Source of the DNA: Euborellia annulipes
Lineage: Eukaryota > Arthropoda > Insecta > Dermaptera > Anisolabididae
Reading direction: 5' to 3'
Length of the DNA stretch: 64,000 bases
Assembly: GCA_023213315.1 (NCBI GenBank)
Contig: JAKCPI010028203.1
Location: 1-64,000 of the forward strand
Shown here: one piece after another, positions 47,600-58,874 of the stretch
Layout of the letters: every line of letters starts with the position of its first letter
Position numbering within the stretch: position 1 is the first letter of the stretch
The notes under the pieces: generated by a model
What the model was told of the DNA's origin: nothing
The model's database searches: none
What the model saw: the letters and a program-made list of their open reading frames with translations, nothing else
Position numbers and translations under genes: made by a program

Positions 47600-47785
47600 T
47601 TAAATTCAACGAGATATCGTTAAAAGTCTTATATGGCCTGAGTAGCCGAGAAGACTGTGTACGTGACGTGTGTGTGAGTGTCTAATAGAACAAAAATCTG
47701 GTGTGGCAAGCACAGAACACAACTTTCAATTAGAGAAGGTAAGAGAAAGTTGTGTGCTGAGCGACCAGTCATATTTTTGTATATG
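47600..47785 (+). repeat. SINE C tail fragment followed by family A tail hairpin
   Basis: gtcttatatggcctgagtag and gtgtgtgtgagtgt are the SINE 3' part. aaatctggtgtggcaagcac … ggtaagagaaagttgtgtgc is the family A tail (47693-47775). Confidence 0.7.
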
Positions 47786-48668
47786 CCTTCCTAATCCCGG
47801 GCAAACCCGGGTAAATTTAAACTAAAAGCTCGTTATCCGGGTTGCTAGCCCCTACATAGGGGAGAGGGGGATTTTTTTTTGATCAAGCATTTCTGCATTT
47901 CCTCAATTAGCATATTTATTAGAGAATTTTTCTCTTTTGAGGCCAAACACATAAAAAGTCAAAAGCCAATGAACTTTTAGGCCATTAGATCAAACAAATA
48001 TTCAATTAAATACGGTATTCATAACAGTTAGAGTGATTTACTTAGTCACATTCATTAAAATACAAACAAAAAAATCGATATTCGACTTCTTATTCTTATT
48101 TTGGAACAACTAAAACAACAACAACAACAACAACAACAAGAGCAACACTTTAAATATTAAACAAACAAAAATTAAAATAAAAGAGATAAAAATCTTGTTT
48201 TTGGGGTCACATTGTTTTTTGATTGACAGTCGGGAGGCGAGAGGGAGAAAACAACATTTGATTGATTTTGTTTTTAATCTAAAGTTCAAATGGAACAAAG
48301 TATACACAACAACAACTTTCTTTTTTTTTATTAAACGTGGTCTTTTTTATCACGATTGTACTTCCTACTTGAGTATACAGTTGGCTGGCCTATGTGAGGT
48401 TTCCTATTCGCGAGCTAAAAAGATCAAGCCCTCGCCTCCAAGGGAACTCAAAGAACAAAAGAGAGGGGCCCACATCTTTGGGGGGTTTTTATAGAAAATC
48501 TCATTAAAAAAAAGATTTAGGTTAACGATATACCAAGAGAGCAACAACAACAACAACAACAACAAAGACTGTTTATATTCTATATTTATAAGCACAAATG
48601 ACTATGTTGGAAAACTTTCCTATATCCATTGAAGACTTGCTCAATGTCTGGAGAGCATTTTCCATTAA
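47786..48668. other. Unannotated intronic stretch
   Basis: (CAA)n at 48114-48138 and 48541-48566. The tcccgggcaaacccgggt dyad lies at 47795-47811. No gene. Confidence 0.4.
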
Positions 48669-49790
48669 GGGCCGGTTTTTTCACGTTTGGGTAGTTAGTG
48701 AAGTCTCTGTAAAGCGATTTTTTTTGTAGTGCAGAAACCCTCTTCATTTTGATTTATTCTTATTGTAAAATATACGACTTCGCATCATTTTATTTAAAAA
48801 AGAAATAGATATATTTGTTATTTTTATTTTGTCTCAACTTCTTTTAACAATAAAGTGATGAGATGTGATCTATTTTACAATATGCATATGTCCACTGGTA
48901 TCTGAGGTAGCCATTTTGCTTTTCATTTTGCATATCCCAGCCTTCGAGTATATGTTGAATTGTGTTGAATTTTTAGCCAAGGTCCCTGTTAAATTAGCCC
49001 GAGCCAAAAGTTCTGGATTTACCAAAGGGGTGTTATTAGAAACAAAAGCCTGGCACCAGCATCCTAACTTCACGTATAAAAATAACAGAAGCATTCTTCA
49101 CCTTCATTCTATCCCTTTTTTTTTTTTTGTTATTATTCATTTTAAGTCAGTCAGGATTATATTTCTAGGATATTTGACAAGATGATTCTAATATATTATA
49201 ATATCCAAGTTGGAACTATGTTCGAGGGTTGGCCAACTCCCTCTGGCGAGACGAAGCCAACTTCAGCTTCATTTAAAGCATTTCAATTTTTAAATTTTGC
49301 CCCCGGGTCTGGCGTAGTAGGTAGCGTACCTACCTCCTATACCAAACGTCGCGGGTTCGGACCCAGGCAGTCCGATGATTTTATTTAAGCCATTTGGATA
49401 CCAGATGGCTTAAATAGAAATGCCTGAACCCACAATAGATAATATATATTACAACGGTTATCGTCAAAGTCTTAAATGGCCTGATTTGCTGAAAAGACTG
49501 TGTGAATGTGTGTGTGAGTATGAATGAGAAAAAAGTGTGAACTTTTTTTTTTTTTAATTTTTAAATTTTAGTTAAAAAACTAATTTTTTTTTAAATTAAT
49601 TATTTTAATTTATAATATTTATTTAATTCATATATTACTTATTTTTAATAATTTTTAGATATTGTCTTTATTAAGTAGAAAACTTCAAAAAACCCTTAAT
49701 ACTGAAGAGAGTTTATTTCCTGGAAGAGGGTTTCTGCATTACACACTACCCATAGGTAAACTTTCTACCCAAACATGAAAAAACCGGCCC
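48669..49790. mobile_element. Harbinger-like TIR element (family O), 1.12 kb, carrying SINE C
   Basis: TAA duplication at 48666-48668 and 49791-49793. Ends GGGCCGGTTTTTTCACGTTT and AACATGAAAAAACCGGCCC. Subterminal tgcagaaaccctcttc / gagggtttctgca are also inverted. No transposase ORF. SINE C is nested at 49299-49555. Confidence 0.75.
49299..49555 (+). mobile_element. SINE family C, full length
   Basis: Exact 14-bp duplication aatttttaaatttt at 49285-49298 and 49556-49569. gtctggcgtagtaggtagcg, GGGTTCGGACCC and the gtgtgaatgtgtgtgtgagt tail. Confidence 0.9.
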
Positions 49791-49933
49791 TAAGACATTC
49801 CAAAACTTTTAGAGCTTGGTTACCCTTCGTTTTTTTGCCCCTACGAGCCTGCATTAATTAGCGAAAGCGAGAAAACACGTTCAATAAAAACAAATATTTT
49901 TTCTTACTCTCAAATATGTTTTTTACATTTTTA

Positions 49934-50046
49934 GCACTCACACAGTCTTTTCGGCAACTTAGGCCATATAAGACTGACGATAATCGTTATTGATTAATAT
50001 ACATAATTGGGGTCCAGGCATTTCTATTTAAGCCATTTGGTATAAA
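49934..50046 (-). mobile_element. SINE family C, 5'-truncated
   Basis: cactcacacagtcttttcgg, caacttaggccatataagac and ccaggcatttctatttaagc, stopping at ccatttggtat. The tRNA head is absent. Confidence 0.8.
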
Positions 50047-51008
50047 GAGGAGTTGAAAACTATAGATATTTCAAAAATTGGGGGGGGGGGGTTCCCTATA
50101 TTTTTTGTAAGAAAAGATTTGAAATTTGCACTCCTCCCTGAGATTTCACCACTGGGAACTTTTGAGATTGATTTCAAAAAAGGAATGACTACAACACCTC
50201 TTCCTCCTCCGACCCTTGTCGTTCCTACATAATGAACATGCCTAATTTAGGAAATGGTAGTTAATGCTATAAACGAACATGTTTCTATTTCAATGACCTC
50301 ATCATCTCTCTATTTCTATTAACCTAGTTTTTTTTTTCATTCCTGGTGGAAAAGGGCACAGGTGGAAAATAGAAGGAGGGGGTCTATAAATAAATAACGA
50401 GAAGAAGCGTCAGAAACGCCAATAGAGAAACCACTCCATTTCTTTGCATTTAATTTTTTTTCACAGAGAGAAGAACAAATTTTAAAAGTAAACAACGTAA
50501 TCGATAGTTGTTGTTGTTTTTGTTTTTATTATTATAATTTCTCAATAAAAAGAAAGTGGCGTGTTGAATGTTGCATATTTAACGACGATGAGGAATGGCG
50601 TTATCACCCACCGGCCAGCCCTCTTAGAATGGCGTACCCACAAAAGAAAATGAATGGGGGGGGGGGGGGGGCAGGCGATTGAGAAAACAGAGCATGGCAA
50701 AAATAAACATTTTGATTGCTAAATACCTTGAAACAAGCGAAAGGAAAGACAGCCTCTGATCTATTTATATAATAAATACTTTTGGTGTTTGTGTTGTTAT
50801 ACTACCAGGTATAGAAGGACGAAGAAGCCAAGTGTTTAGAGTTAAATGAATAAACAAAAAAAAAGAAACTTTCTCCTTACTTCTAATTAACTAGCTATCC
50901 CCCGGATAAGCCCCCTTTCTAGTCTTTTCAAATCTAGTTAACCTAATCATATGATTAAATAAGAGCCCAGATGGTAGTTAGCTAGCTAAAACCCAAAGTT
51001 TTAACTAA
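50047..51008. other. Unannotated intronic stretch
   Basis: G10 at 50081 and G14 near 50656. Nothing else recognised. Confidence 0.4.
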
Positions 51009-51179
51009 GGCTGAACGCACACCAATTGAGCAAAACGCTCAATGGCAAAACATTTTGTTCAATCATGTCTAATCATGTCTAATTGCGTTTTGTCTCTTCG
51101 GTGTGCGTTGACCCAGAGAAAAGCATTGAAAAACAGTTTTAGAGAAAAACGTTTTTGCTCAATTGGCGTGCGTTCAGCC
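51009..51179. mobile_element. Short TIR MITE (family S), 171 bp, TAA duplication
   Basis: Ends GGCTGAACGCACACCAATTG and CAATTGGCGTGCGTTCAGCC, flanked by TAA on both sides (51006-51008, 51180-51182). Consistent with Harbinger-type insertion. Confidence 0.78.
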
Positions 51180-51663
51180 TAAAGGGTGAAATTAGGAACA
51201 CAAGCCTTGTTTATTTATTTTTTAAATTTTTGTTAAAAAAATTAATTTGGCTTTAATTAATTTTAATTTTTATAAATTACGCTTTTTTTAACTTGAAGGT
51301 TAAGCGGGTTCTTGTTTACTATACCTATGATCAATCAGATAAGTTTTCTAGTTGATTAGAGATAGGTGGCCCTTTTATATTTCTTTTATTCATTATCGAG
51401 AGGCAGAGAGTTAAGAAAACAAAAAGATATCCCATTCGGTGAGCAAGGCTAAAGAAATGAGTTAGAGCTCAAGGCCTTATTCTCTTTTTTACTATCATTG
51501 GTAGAGGCAATGTATTAGAAAATGTAAAATAAAATAATGCAGTTCAAGGAAAAGGAAAAACAAAAAAAAAAAAATGGCACACTTTTCTAAGGCGACATGT
51601 GTGTCATGTAACATCACAAGAATAAAAAAAAAAAAGGGAGGTGATGGCTGGCTGGCTAGCTAC
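51180..51663. other. 5' end of PEPD intron 2
   Basis: AT-rich; A12 and A11 runs at 51562 and 51628. (GGCT)n-like ggctggctggctagctacct lies next to the exon 2 donor. Confidence 0.5.
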
Positions 51664-51838
51664 CTGGCGGAAGAGGTATTCGGTGTCAGCAGAGTCATGA
51701 TTAACGGCGGTGCCCCCTCGAAGCAGGATCACCCCGTGGCGTGCAGGACGAGCAAGACGAACACGTTCAGCTAAGCGGCGGCGATTTTCAGCAAAAAGCG
51801 CCATCGGCACTGAGAACGTGTGCTCTCCCATGGTCAAA
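51664..51838 (-). CDS. PEPD: Prolidase (Xaa-Pro dipeptidase), exon 2
   Basis: Exon of 175 bp. The acceptor gttttgtttgcag ends at 51839 and the donor GTAGCT starts at 51663. The first base completes the codon split with exon 1 (CA|T, His), then Leu-Thr and 56 codons starting MGEHTFSVPMALFAENRRRL and ending DSADTEYLFRQ. This is the start of the prolidase N-terminal domain: human PEPD has LKVPLALFALNRQRL and TDTGVLFRQ at the same spacing. The ATG at 51831 lies in a good context (ACCATGG) and could start translation by itself, but the in-frame fit with exon 1 is better. CpG content and codon use differ clearly from the repeat-rich surroundings. Confidence 0.93.
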
Positions 51839-52066
51839 CTGCAAACAAAACAATCAACGTTTTTATTTACTCGATTCAAAATACCATCTCTAGATTATCA
51901 AAGCTTTAAGACTTCTCTGAGTGAGTGTGTGAACACGATTACTTAAAAACGCTACGATTTCGTTGTATGGAATTTACTAATGGATGCAATCAATTAATGA
52001 GCAAGCAAAAAGAAATTGAAGGAGAGAAATCTCTATTCTAAGCCCACGAAATAAAATGCTTTAGAA

Positions 52067-52225
52067 AAATCTGGTGTGCTGGTTGGTCCATAGCACGCAA
52101 CTTCTCTTTCTTTTACAAATGATCGAAAATCTCAAAAGATAACTAGTTTGGGTTTGGCAACTTAAAAAAAAATCTCGACATCGAATTTTTGACATGATCG
52201 CAATACTTTCTCTCTAAATATTATA
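52067..52225 (-). mobile_element. Family A copy with large internal deletion
   Basis: Tail start aaatctggtgtgctggttgg joins directly to gacatcgaatttttgacatg and half of the head hairpin. The head is cut at 52225 by a Helitron-like sequence. Confidence 0.7.
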
Positions 52226-52345
52226 TCATATACTATTAAACGAGGAATGTATGTTTGCTTGTAAGCACATCAGTTCTCGAAAACGGCTCTAGCGATTAAA
52301 TATATACCATGTTCGGTAACAATTAGAGCTGCGCAAAATAATCGA
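52226..52345 (+). mobile_element. Helitron-like 5' end fragment
   Basis: TC after an A, then atatactattaaacgaggaa and a segment with cagttctcgaaaacggctct. This resembles common Helitron 5' termini. It sits in the AT-rich loop of a family A head, like the Helitron at 31466. No 3' end is identified. Confidence 0.4.
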
Positions 52346-52602
52346 TTAATCGATTATTTTTCACAAGCGATTATTGGGGGGAAACGATTATTTTTGCGGG
52401 AAATGCGTTTGAAAAGATCGGATGAGACTCGTAGCTAAAAGAAAAAAAAAAGGTCAAAAGAATTTCCCGGAAGGGAAAAAAATTTGCAGCAGGGCAAAAC
52501 AAGTCTTGTTTTCCAAAAAAGAGGCGGAAAAAATTTCGTTTTGCTAAAAAATAAAGGTAAAATGATTTTCATGGGAGGGAAAAAAATATATTTTTGCTAG
52601 AG

Positions 52603-53292
52603 AAAAAATTCTGGTGTGACTGGCGCACAGCACACAACTTTCTCTTACCTTCGGTAATCGAAAGTTGTGTTCTGTGCTTGTCACACCAGATTTTTTGTGT
52701 CGACATGTATTTAGTTTCCGACAGTACAGTACATTCGATTTTCAAGATGTAAAATTTATAAGTATGGGAAAATATTTATATTTTGTTACCATGGCAACCA
52801 TTTCTCCTATCTTTTCTATGGAGTGCAAGAGTAAAGTGGTCTTCAGAAGATTTCAATCACAAAATAAGAATATACATTTTAAAGAGAATCTAAAAAATAA
52901 TTGATTTTTGAATTTAAAAAAAAATCGTTGGAGCAAATTTAGAGAAAATCGAAAAAAAGTGAAAAAGTGCATCAGTAAAGTGCTAGTACTCTTTGGTCGA
53001 TTTTGTTAAAAAGCTTCGTGTCACGTCCCAGGGGGTGCCTAACTTAAATATAAAATTTTAACCTCCTAGCTCTTTTCGGTCTTGAGATATTTTGTTCACA
53101 GACACACACACACACAGACACACACACACACACACACAGACAGACAGACCATGTCGCGAAAACCACTTTTTTGGATTCAGGGGACCTCAAAACGTGAAGA
53201 TCCATCAAAATCTCGACATCGAATTTTTGACATGAATCCAATACTTTCTCTATATATATTAACATATATATAGAGGTAAGAGAAAGTAAAAA
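52603..53292 (-). mobile_element. Family A copy, essentially complete (~690 bp)
   Basis: Tail hairpin 52606-52692, body with ttaccatggcaaccatttct, (CA)n at 53102-53140 and head hairpin ending ggtaagagaaagtaaaa. With 35619-36302 this defines the family ends. Confidence 0.88.
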
Positions 53293-55376
53293 AAGTATAA
53301 TCGATTATAAAATATTTCCTAATTCCCTAATTGCAGAATACAAAACAAATTGTCTTAGAGCTCGCCTTTGGGAAGCCTCGAGTACCAGCACTTTACTTAT
53401 GTACTTTTTTAGTTTTTTCCAATTTTATAGAAAAAACACCGAGCCCCCGCTCGGTCATCCCGGACATATTACATGTATAGGGTAAGAGAAATTAATAATT
53501 GGCGAGGGGGGGGGGGGGTAATAAAATTAGTATCTTTTCAATATTGTCCCAATGTTTAAAGGAAAAGGCAAAGGCATCTACGTGTTAAGCAAGAATTGGC
53601 TCAAAGGTGAATGGCCAAATCAAGGAAAAGAAAATTAAATAAATAGCCCTATTTCAAAGCTTTCCTATTCAAGTGAAAGTAAAGGAATTTAAATTTAATC
53701 GTACAAGACTTGGCTCTGGACCGGGCCTAAGGCATCTCCAGAGCTCTCCTATCGTATTTGTTTATTTTGTTGTTGTTGTTGTTGTCAACGCAGCACTGAG
53801 ATCGCTCACTCTTTTCTTCACCACAAAAAAAGGGAGTTGAGCTATTTTTGTGTGTGTGCGTCCTGCTGATCCCAAAAATACCATCTGCTCTGCCCCTCGG
53901 ATCTGGTGTTGGAGATATAGACAAAATTATAGAAGGGATAGTTGGATTACAACAAAATATAAAGTTTTAGTCAAAAGAAAGAATTTAGTTTTTTTATAAA
54001 AACAGGCGAGTGCCAATGTTTCGTGACAATCTATAAGATAATATCATTTCGACCATCTCTGAATGCAAATATTTAATAAAAAACCAGATAACAAACTCTA
54101 GAAAAAACTGATGGGATTTTTGAATTTAAGCACCTAATAAGGATCTCTAAAAACAGATGTTAAAATTTAAAATCAACAAATGGGTGTTAAAAAGTAATAT
54201 AAAAACAAACAGCGTTAACATGTTGCTTTTATTTCAAAGCTATTAAAATGAAAAACTTACTTGTTAGGTTAAGGTCGCAATGTTTATTTTAAATACGACG
54301 TTAAAATGTTAAAGGCACCCTCTAGACATGACATTAATTTTTAACACTATTAACTAAATGTTAACGCTTTGGCTTTAAAGTTTTTGTTTACAGAATAGCT
54401 ATTTGAGGCAAGGAAGTGTTAAAATTAATTAATGTAATAATATTAATAACAGAAATGGTAAAATTATTATAGTAGGGGCAGTGGCGAATGATAGACAAGG
54501 CGGGCGGGGCGCCCCGTCGAATAAGGGGCCCCAATGTCCCAGTGGCGAATCAATTTATCAATTTAATTGAGTTATGAAATTCAATCATTATTCACATAGG
54601 CCTGTACGTATTTCCTCTCACATGAGGTGTAGCTATCAATTTTATGTAAAAAGACAAATACCATAATTCAATGGCCATTTTTGTTCCAAATATTATTAGA
54701 TATTATCTTTTGATAAAATTATAATGCAGAGGGTCTATTAATTAATTTTTCCAAAGAAGAGTAATTTTTTTGCGCCTAGGGCCTTATATGGCATTACTAA
54801 ATCACCACATATTGGGCTAAAATATTATATTTTGATGTATATCAACTATCTGCATGTTTTTAAGGGGATTTGACTAAAAAAAATCTAGAAAATCAAAAAT
54901 ACAAGCCGCTTTAGTTTTCAGCAGGTTTGCTAGGAAGTTTTCAAAGACAAATCAGCATTTGCTGAAGAAGCAGCAAGAACATAACTTCTCCCTCCTCACC
55001 AAGATTATAAAGGATGATGATGATGACAAATTTAGTCAAAAGGGAAGAGACTAAAATTTGAAGTTTATAGGTCCGCAAAAAGGCTCAACAATAATATTGA
55101 GATATTAATAATCACGATTTCAGCATTCTTTGAAGATTTTCAGAACAAGCCCCTTGCGTTATATTTTTGTCATAATAGTAAAACATTAGAGAGGGCAACA
55201 GTGAATTTGGTGCCGGGATATTTTGAGCTATTCTTGATTAAGGAAGGGGCAGTGGCCCTGATTCCAAAAAGGCCATCAGTTTGCTCAAATACCTCTAGTT
55301 TTGAAGATATTGAGGAAAAAAAGTTTTATTTGGAAATTGTGCTCTGAAGCCGCTCTTATTTTGAAGTTTCTAGATT
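53293..55376. other. Intronic stretch with minor repeat fragments
   Basis: A small family A-like piece lies at 53385-53430, G12 at 53507 and (TTG)n at 53766-53786. A GC-rich block with two copies of cagtggcgaat lies at 54479-54550, perhaps a hAT-like end. No gene. Confidence 0.4.
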
Positions 55377-56165
55377 TTTACTTTCTCTTACCTATGTATA
55401 TATAGAGAGAAAGTATTGGATTCATGTCAAAAATTCGATGTCGAGATTTTGATGGATATACACGTTTTGAGGTCCCCTGAATCCAAAAAAGTGGTTTTCG
55501 CGACATGGTCTGTATGTATGTGTGTGTTCAATTTTAAGCATGAAAGAATTGAGCTATGAGGCTGAAATTTTATATTTAAGTTAGTCACCCGCCTAGGACG
55601 TGAAAATAAGATTTTAATCAAAATCGGCCAAAGAATATTATTAATACTTTACTGATGTAGTTTTTCAGTTTATTTCGATTTTCTCAAAATTCGCTCTAAC
55701 GATTTTGATTAAAATTCAAAAATCAATTTTTTTAGATGCTCTTTCAAATGTATATTCTCATTTTGCCATTGAAATCTTCTGAAGAACACTTTGCTCTTTT
55801 ACAGTGAGGGACAATATCAAGTCCCACACCCATGCGTTTTCTACTTGTGATTATTTCATTGTTTTTATAAAAGAAAATGAAAATCTTTATTGGAAATCTT
55901 CTTGGTTAGAACCCTGAAATTTTCCATATATTATATATTTTTTAATGGAAACTCATGGTTCAAAGCTAGAAAATTTCCAATAAAGATTTTCATTTTCTTT
56001 TATAAAAACAATGAAATAATCACAAGTAGAAAACGCATGGGTGGGACTTGATATTGTCCCTCACTGTACTTCATAGGAATGATAGGAGAAATGGTTGCCA
56101 TGGTAACAAAATATAAATTTTTTCCTACGTTGATTAATTATACATCTTGAATTTTAATTTCTCGG
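55377..56165 (+). mobile_element. Family A copy lacking the tail, with a mariner-like MITE inside
   Basis: Head actttctcttacctatgtat … agagagaaagtattggattc, full body, then an interruption in ctcttttacttcatagg. Ends at catcttgaattttaatttct. Confidence 0.85.
55802..56066. mobile_element. Palindromic mariner-like MITE, 265 bp
   Basis: TA duplication (55800-55801, 56067-56068). Ends CAGTGAGGGACAATATCAAG and CTTGATATTGTCCCTCACTG. The arms pair over more than 100 bp. Removing it restores the family A sequence, which confirms the borders. Confidence 0.9.
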
Positions 56166-57420
56166 CGCATTATGATCTCATGATGAAACTTATTTTATCT
56201 TTTAATCTTTAAACAAGGGGCCCATTTTAGAATTTTCTCAAAATTTTGAAGGTGTGCATTTTGAGAAAAATTAATTTAAATTTATTACATATTGGAAAGG
56301 GCATCCAAAAATCTATAAAATGGCACCAGATTTTTCTTAGCAATTTAAATAGATGTGGATAGGTCGATTTTTTCGCTTTTTTGACAACTTTAACGCCATA
56401 TTACTTAAACGAGTTGAGATATCAATTTGAAATTGGAGCTTTTTGGTCTTAGTCTCTATTGACTGTACCTATGATCCAAATTTCATTGAAATCCGAGATG
56501 GCAAGGTCAAAAGGTGTGTTGATTTGACATGGAATGCAAATGAATGACTCGGGTCTCTTTAACGTTGATTTTCCTTGCCTTTTTCTAAAGGATCATTAGA
56601 TTTTAGTTTGTCAACTAATTCATTGTTCATGTTATTGGAATAGTAAAGAGAACAAATATAAAATAAAATTTATAGATAATTAAAAAGCAGATCTCAATTG
56701 AAATGAAACAGAGTAGAGAGATAGCAAAAACAAATATTTGTCATTTATCTTTAGAATGGGATTAAAGTTTATGTAAAAATTTTCCTCTCAATTGAAAATT
56801 AGATTAAAATTTATTTTATCAATAAATAGGTTAGAAATATTTAATTTGAAGAGGTTAAAGCATCCATAAGGCCAATATACACTCTCTGGCACTTTAGAGA
56901 AAGAAAATCGATGAAACAATAAATTTTGTTATTTTCTAAGGGAATTTCTTGTTAATTATTTGTGATTCTTTCTTCTTGACAATCGCTATTATTTCGTTAA
57001 CAGAGTACTAAACACAGGTGCCTAATAATGGATTTATATAAACCAGCCACAAAAAGAAAAATGTTAAAATTAGAACTTGACCAATAATTATGAAAGATAC
57101 CCTAGCAAATAGTGTTGGCTAGCACAATGTTGCATCGACCACTTTATTTGTTTATAATAAAACAAATTTAAAGAGTTTTTAATTGAATAAGAAATAACCA
57201 AATATATTGATTTTATTATGTAAATTGGAAATAAGATTCAAAAATATATTGTTCAATACATTTAAATGAAACAATAATAATTTAATAATGTAAATTTGAA
57301 TAAAAGAGAAATATTAAAGTTTAATAAAATAGATTGTTAAGAGAAAATAAAATTGATTTGATTAATAACAAATTTGGATCGAATAGGCAATGAACCGGTT
57401 GTGATGTTGTTGAGTCAACA
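56166..57420. other. AT-rich part of PEPD intron 1
   Basis: Very AT-rich with no repeat or ORF that I recognise. Confidence 0.4.
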
Positions 57421-57441
57421 TAACCTAACCTAACCTAACCT
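57419..57441. repeat. Interstitial (CCTAA)4 block
   Basis: Four tandem CCTAA units, which read TTAGG on the minus strand, the canonical arthropod telomere repeat. Too short to show a telomere origin by itself. Confidence 0.8.
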
Positions 57442-57584
57442 TCAAAATGTCATTTGATTTGATAAATAAAAAATAGTCAAAGAATCCTGAAAACTAAAAT
57501 ATAAATAATTAAAATAGAACTAAAAGATGCAATTAAAATAAATAAAAATTGAAAGGTGAAAAAAAAAAAAGAAAAAAAACTCAC

Positions 57585-57604
57585 TGAGATGCGACGTCGG
57601 CCAT
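57585..57604 (-). CDS. PEPD: Prolidase (Xaa-Pro dipeptidase), exon 1 coding part
   Basis: ATG at 57604 in a strong context (caagATGGcc), then MADVAS and two bases of a split codon, followed by a consensus GTGAGT donor at 57584. Spliced to exon 2 it gives MADVASHLTMGEHTFSVPMA, close in length and layout to the human N-terminus (a 10-residue lead before LGNETLKVP). The 5' UTR continues to the right; the transcription start is not defined. The AAGATGGC word overlapping the start codon is a YY1-type motif often seen at housekeeping promoters. This is the smallest exon and the least certain of the three, but phase, donor and start context agree. Confidence 0.82.
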
Positions 57605-57810
57605 CTTGTTTCACTTGTCGTTTAGAATGAAATAGAATGAGAGAGAAAGAGAGAGAGAGAGAGGAGGGTGGGCAAGTGAGCGAGGCTAGGGAGGATGGGA
57701 GGGAGGGAGGCTCCTTGCTCACGTGCCTACTAGCTAGTCTCGCCTCGCTCAATTTTTCCCACTCTCTTTAATGATTAAAGGTCTGGCTGGCTGGCTGGCT
57801 CCATTCAAGG
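57605..57810 (-). promoter_or_regulatory. Probable PEPD promoter and 5' UTR
   Basis: Lies directly upstream of the PEPD start codon. GC is higher than in the flanks, with (GA)n at 57642-57663, GGGA/GGAG repeats at 57690-57715 and (GGCT)n at 57783-57802. No TATA box at a fixed distance. Assignment is by position. Confidence 0.45.
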
Positions 57811-58874
57811 CACAAAACCAAAACAAAACGATCAATACAAAGAGGAGAGGGCGAAGGAATTAAATAAAAGATGGAAATATTTTCATTTTAAGAGCTTTAA
57901 TCACTTTTTCACTAACTGCTCATTGAATTTGAACAGATTTGACTCCCTATGCACTAAAACATGCACAGTATTGAAAATACATGGACTTTTTTCCTTTTAA
58001 ATCCTTATTTACAACGTGTTTGTTTATATATATATTTTATGAATGACAAATATATTTTGTTATTGTCAAAAAGATGAAGAGAGAGAAGCAAAAATAATAA
58101 ATTAAACACATTCTCCTAGTCTTATAAATACTTGTTGTGTGTGTATTTGTGTAATTTGCTCATATCATACACTTAATACTCGCACGGTAGAAAAAAATCA
58201 CAAAAATGGATCCCAAGAGATGAAACAAAAAAATAAAGAGATTCTTGATACATTAGTGAAAGATTTGTTTGTTCTACAAGTACAAAGTACACAATTTGAG
58301 AGAGAGAGAGAGAGAGAGAAGAGTTTGAGATCATAAAGCTTTAAAACTATTTTGCTTAATTCAGGAATGTTACAAAATGAAAAATTAAGCACACAATTTA
58401 ATGGATAGATAGATCTCAAACATTTTTACTTTTTCTTTTTTTTTTTTTTTTCAACAACGTGAAGACATTGATATGTTAGTATATAGTAAAGAACACATTT
58501 ATCAATATGTGTGCTAACAACTATTTTTTTTCTTTTTTTATATAATTTTTCCTTTTACTAAAACATGCTTATTTGAAACGAACATTTGCCATTCATACAT
58601 TTTTTATTTTTATTTTATTTTTTTATTTACTAAGCGTAGATTAAATTAGAGTTGAAAGACATCACACTTGAATTTTTTATATAAGCGTAATCCATATATT
58701 GGTTTCGTTATATGCAACAAAATAGATTTTATCAACACTGCAGAATGTTGGGGCAACTACGTGGTCGGCTGCACTTGTCACAAACGCGCCTCAAAAAATT
58801 GGGCAAATCGAAACACCAAGGAACATTTTATAATTATTTAAAAATTCTACTAGAAACATCTAAAACCAAAGTTT
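57811..58874. other. Intergenic region between PEPD and the FRAT-like gene
   Basis: AT-rich, with (GA)n at 58297-58318 and T-runs at 58430-58453. Minus-strand AATAAA words (TTTATT on plus) at about 58602-58629 lie ~250 bp past the FRAT-like stop and are candidate poly(A) signals. Confidence 0.5.

Larger units (their letters stand above)
51839..57584 (-). other. PEPD intron 1, 5,746 bp
   Basis: Bounded by the exon 1 donor GTGAGT (57584) and the exon 2 acceptor (51839). It contains three family A copies, a Helitron-like 5' end, a mariner-like MITE and the (CCTAA)4 block. Confidence 0.85.
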
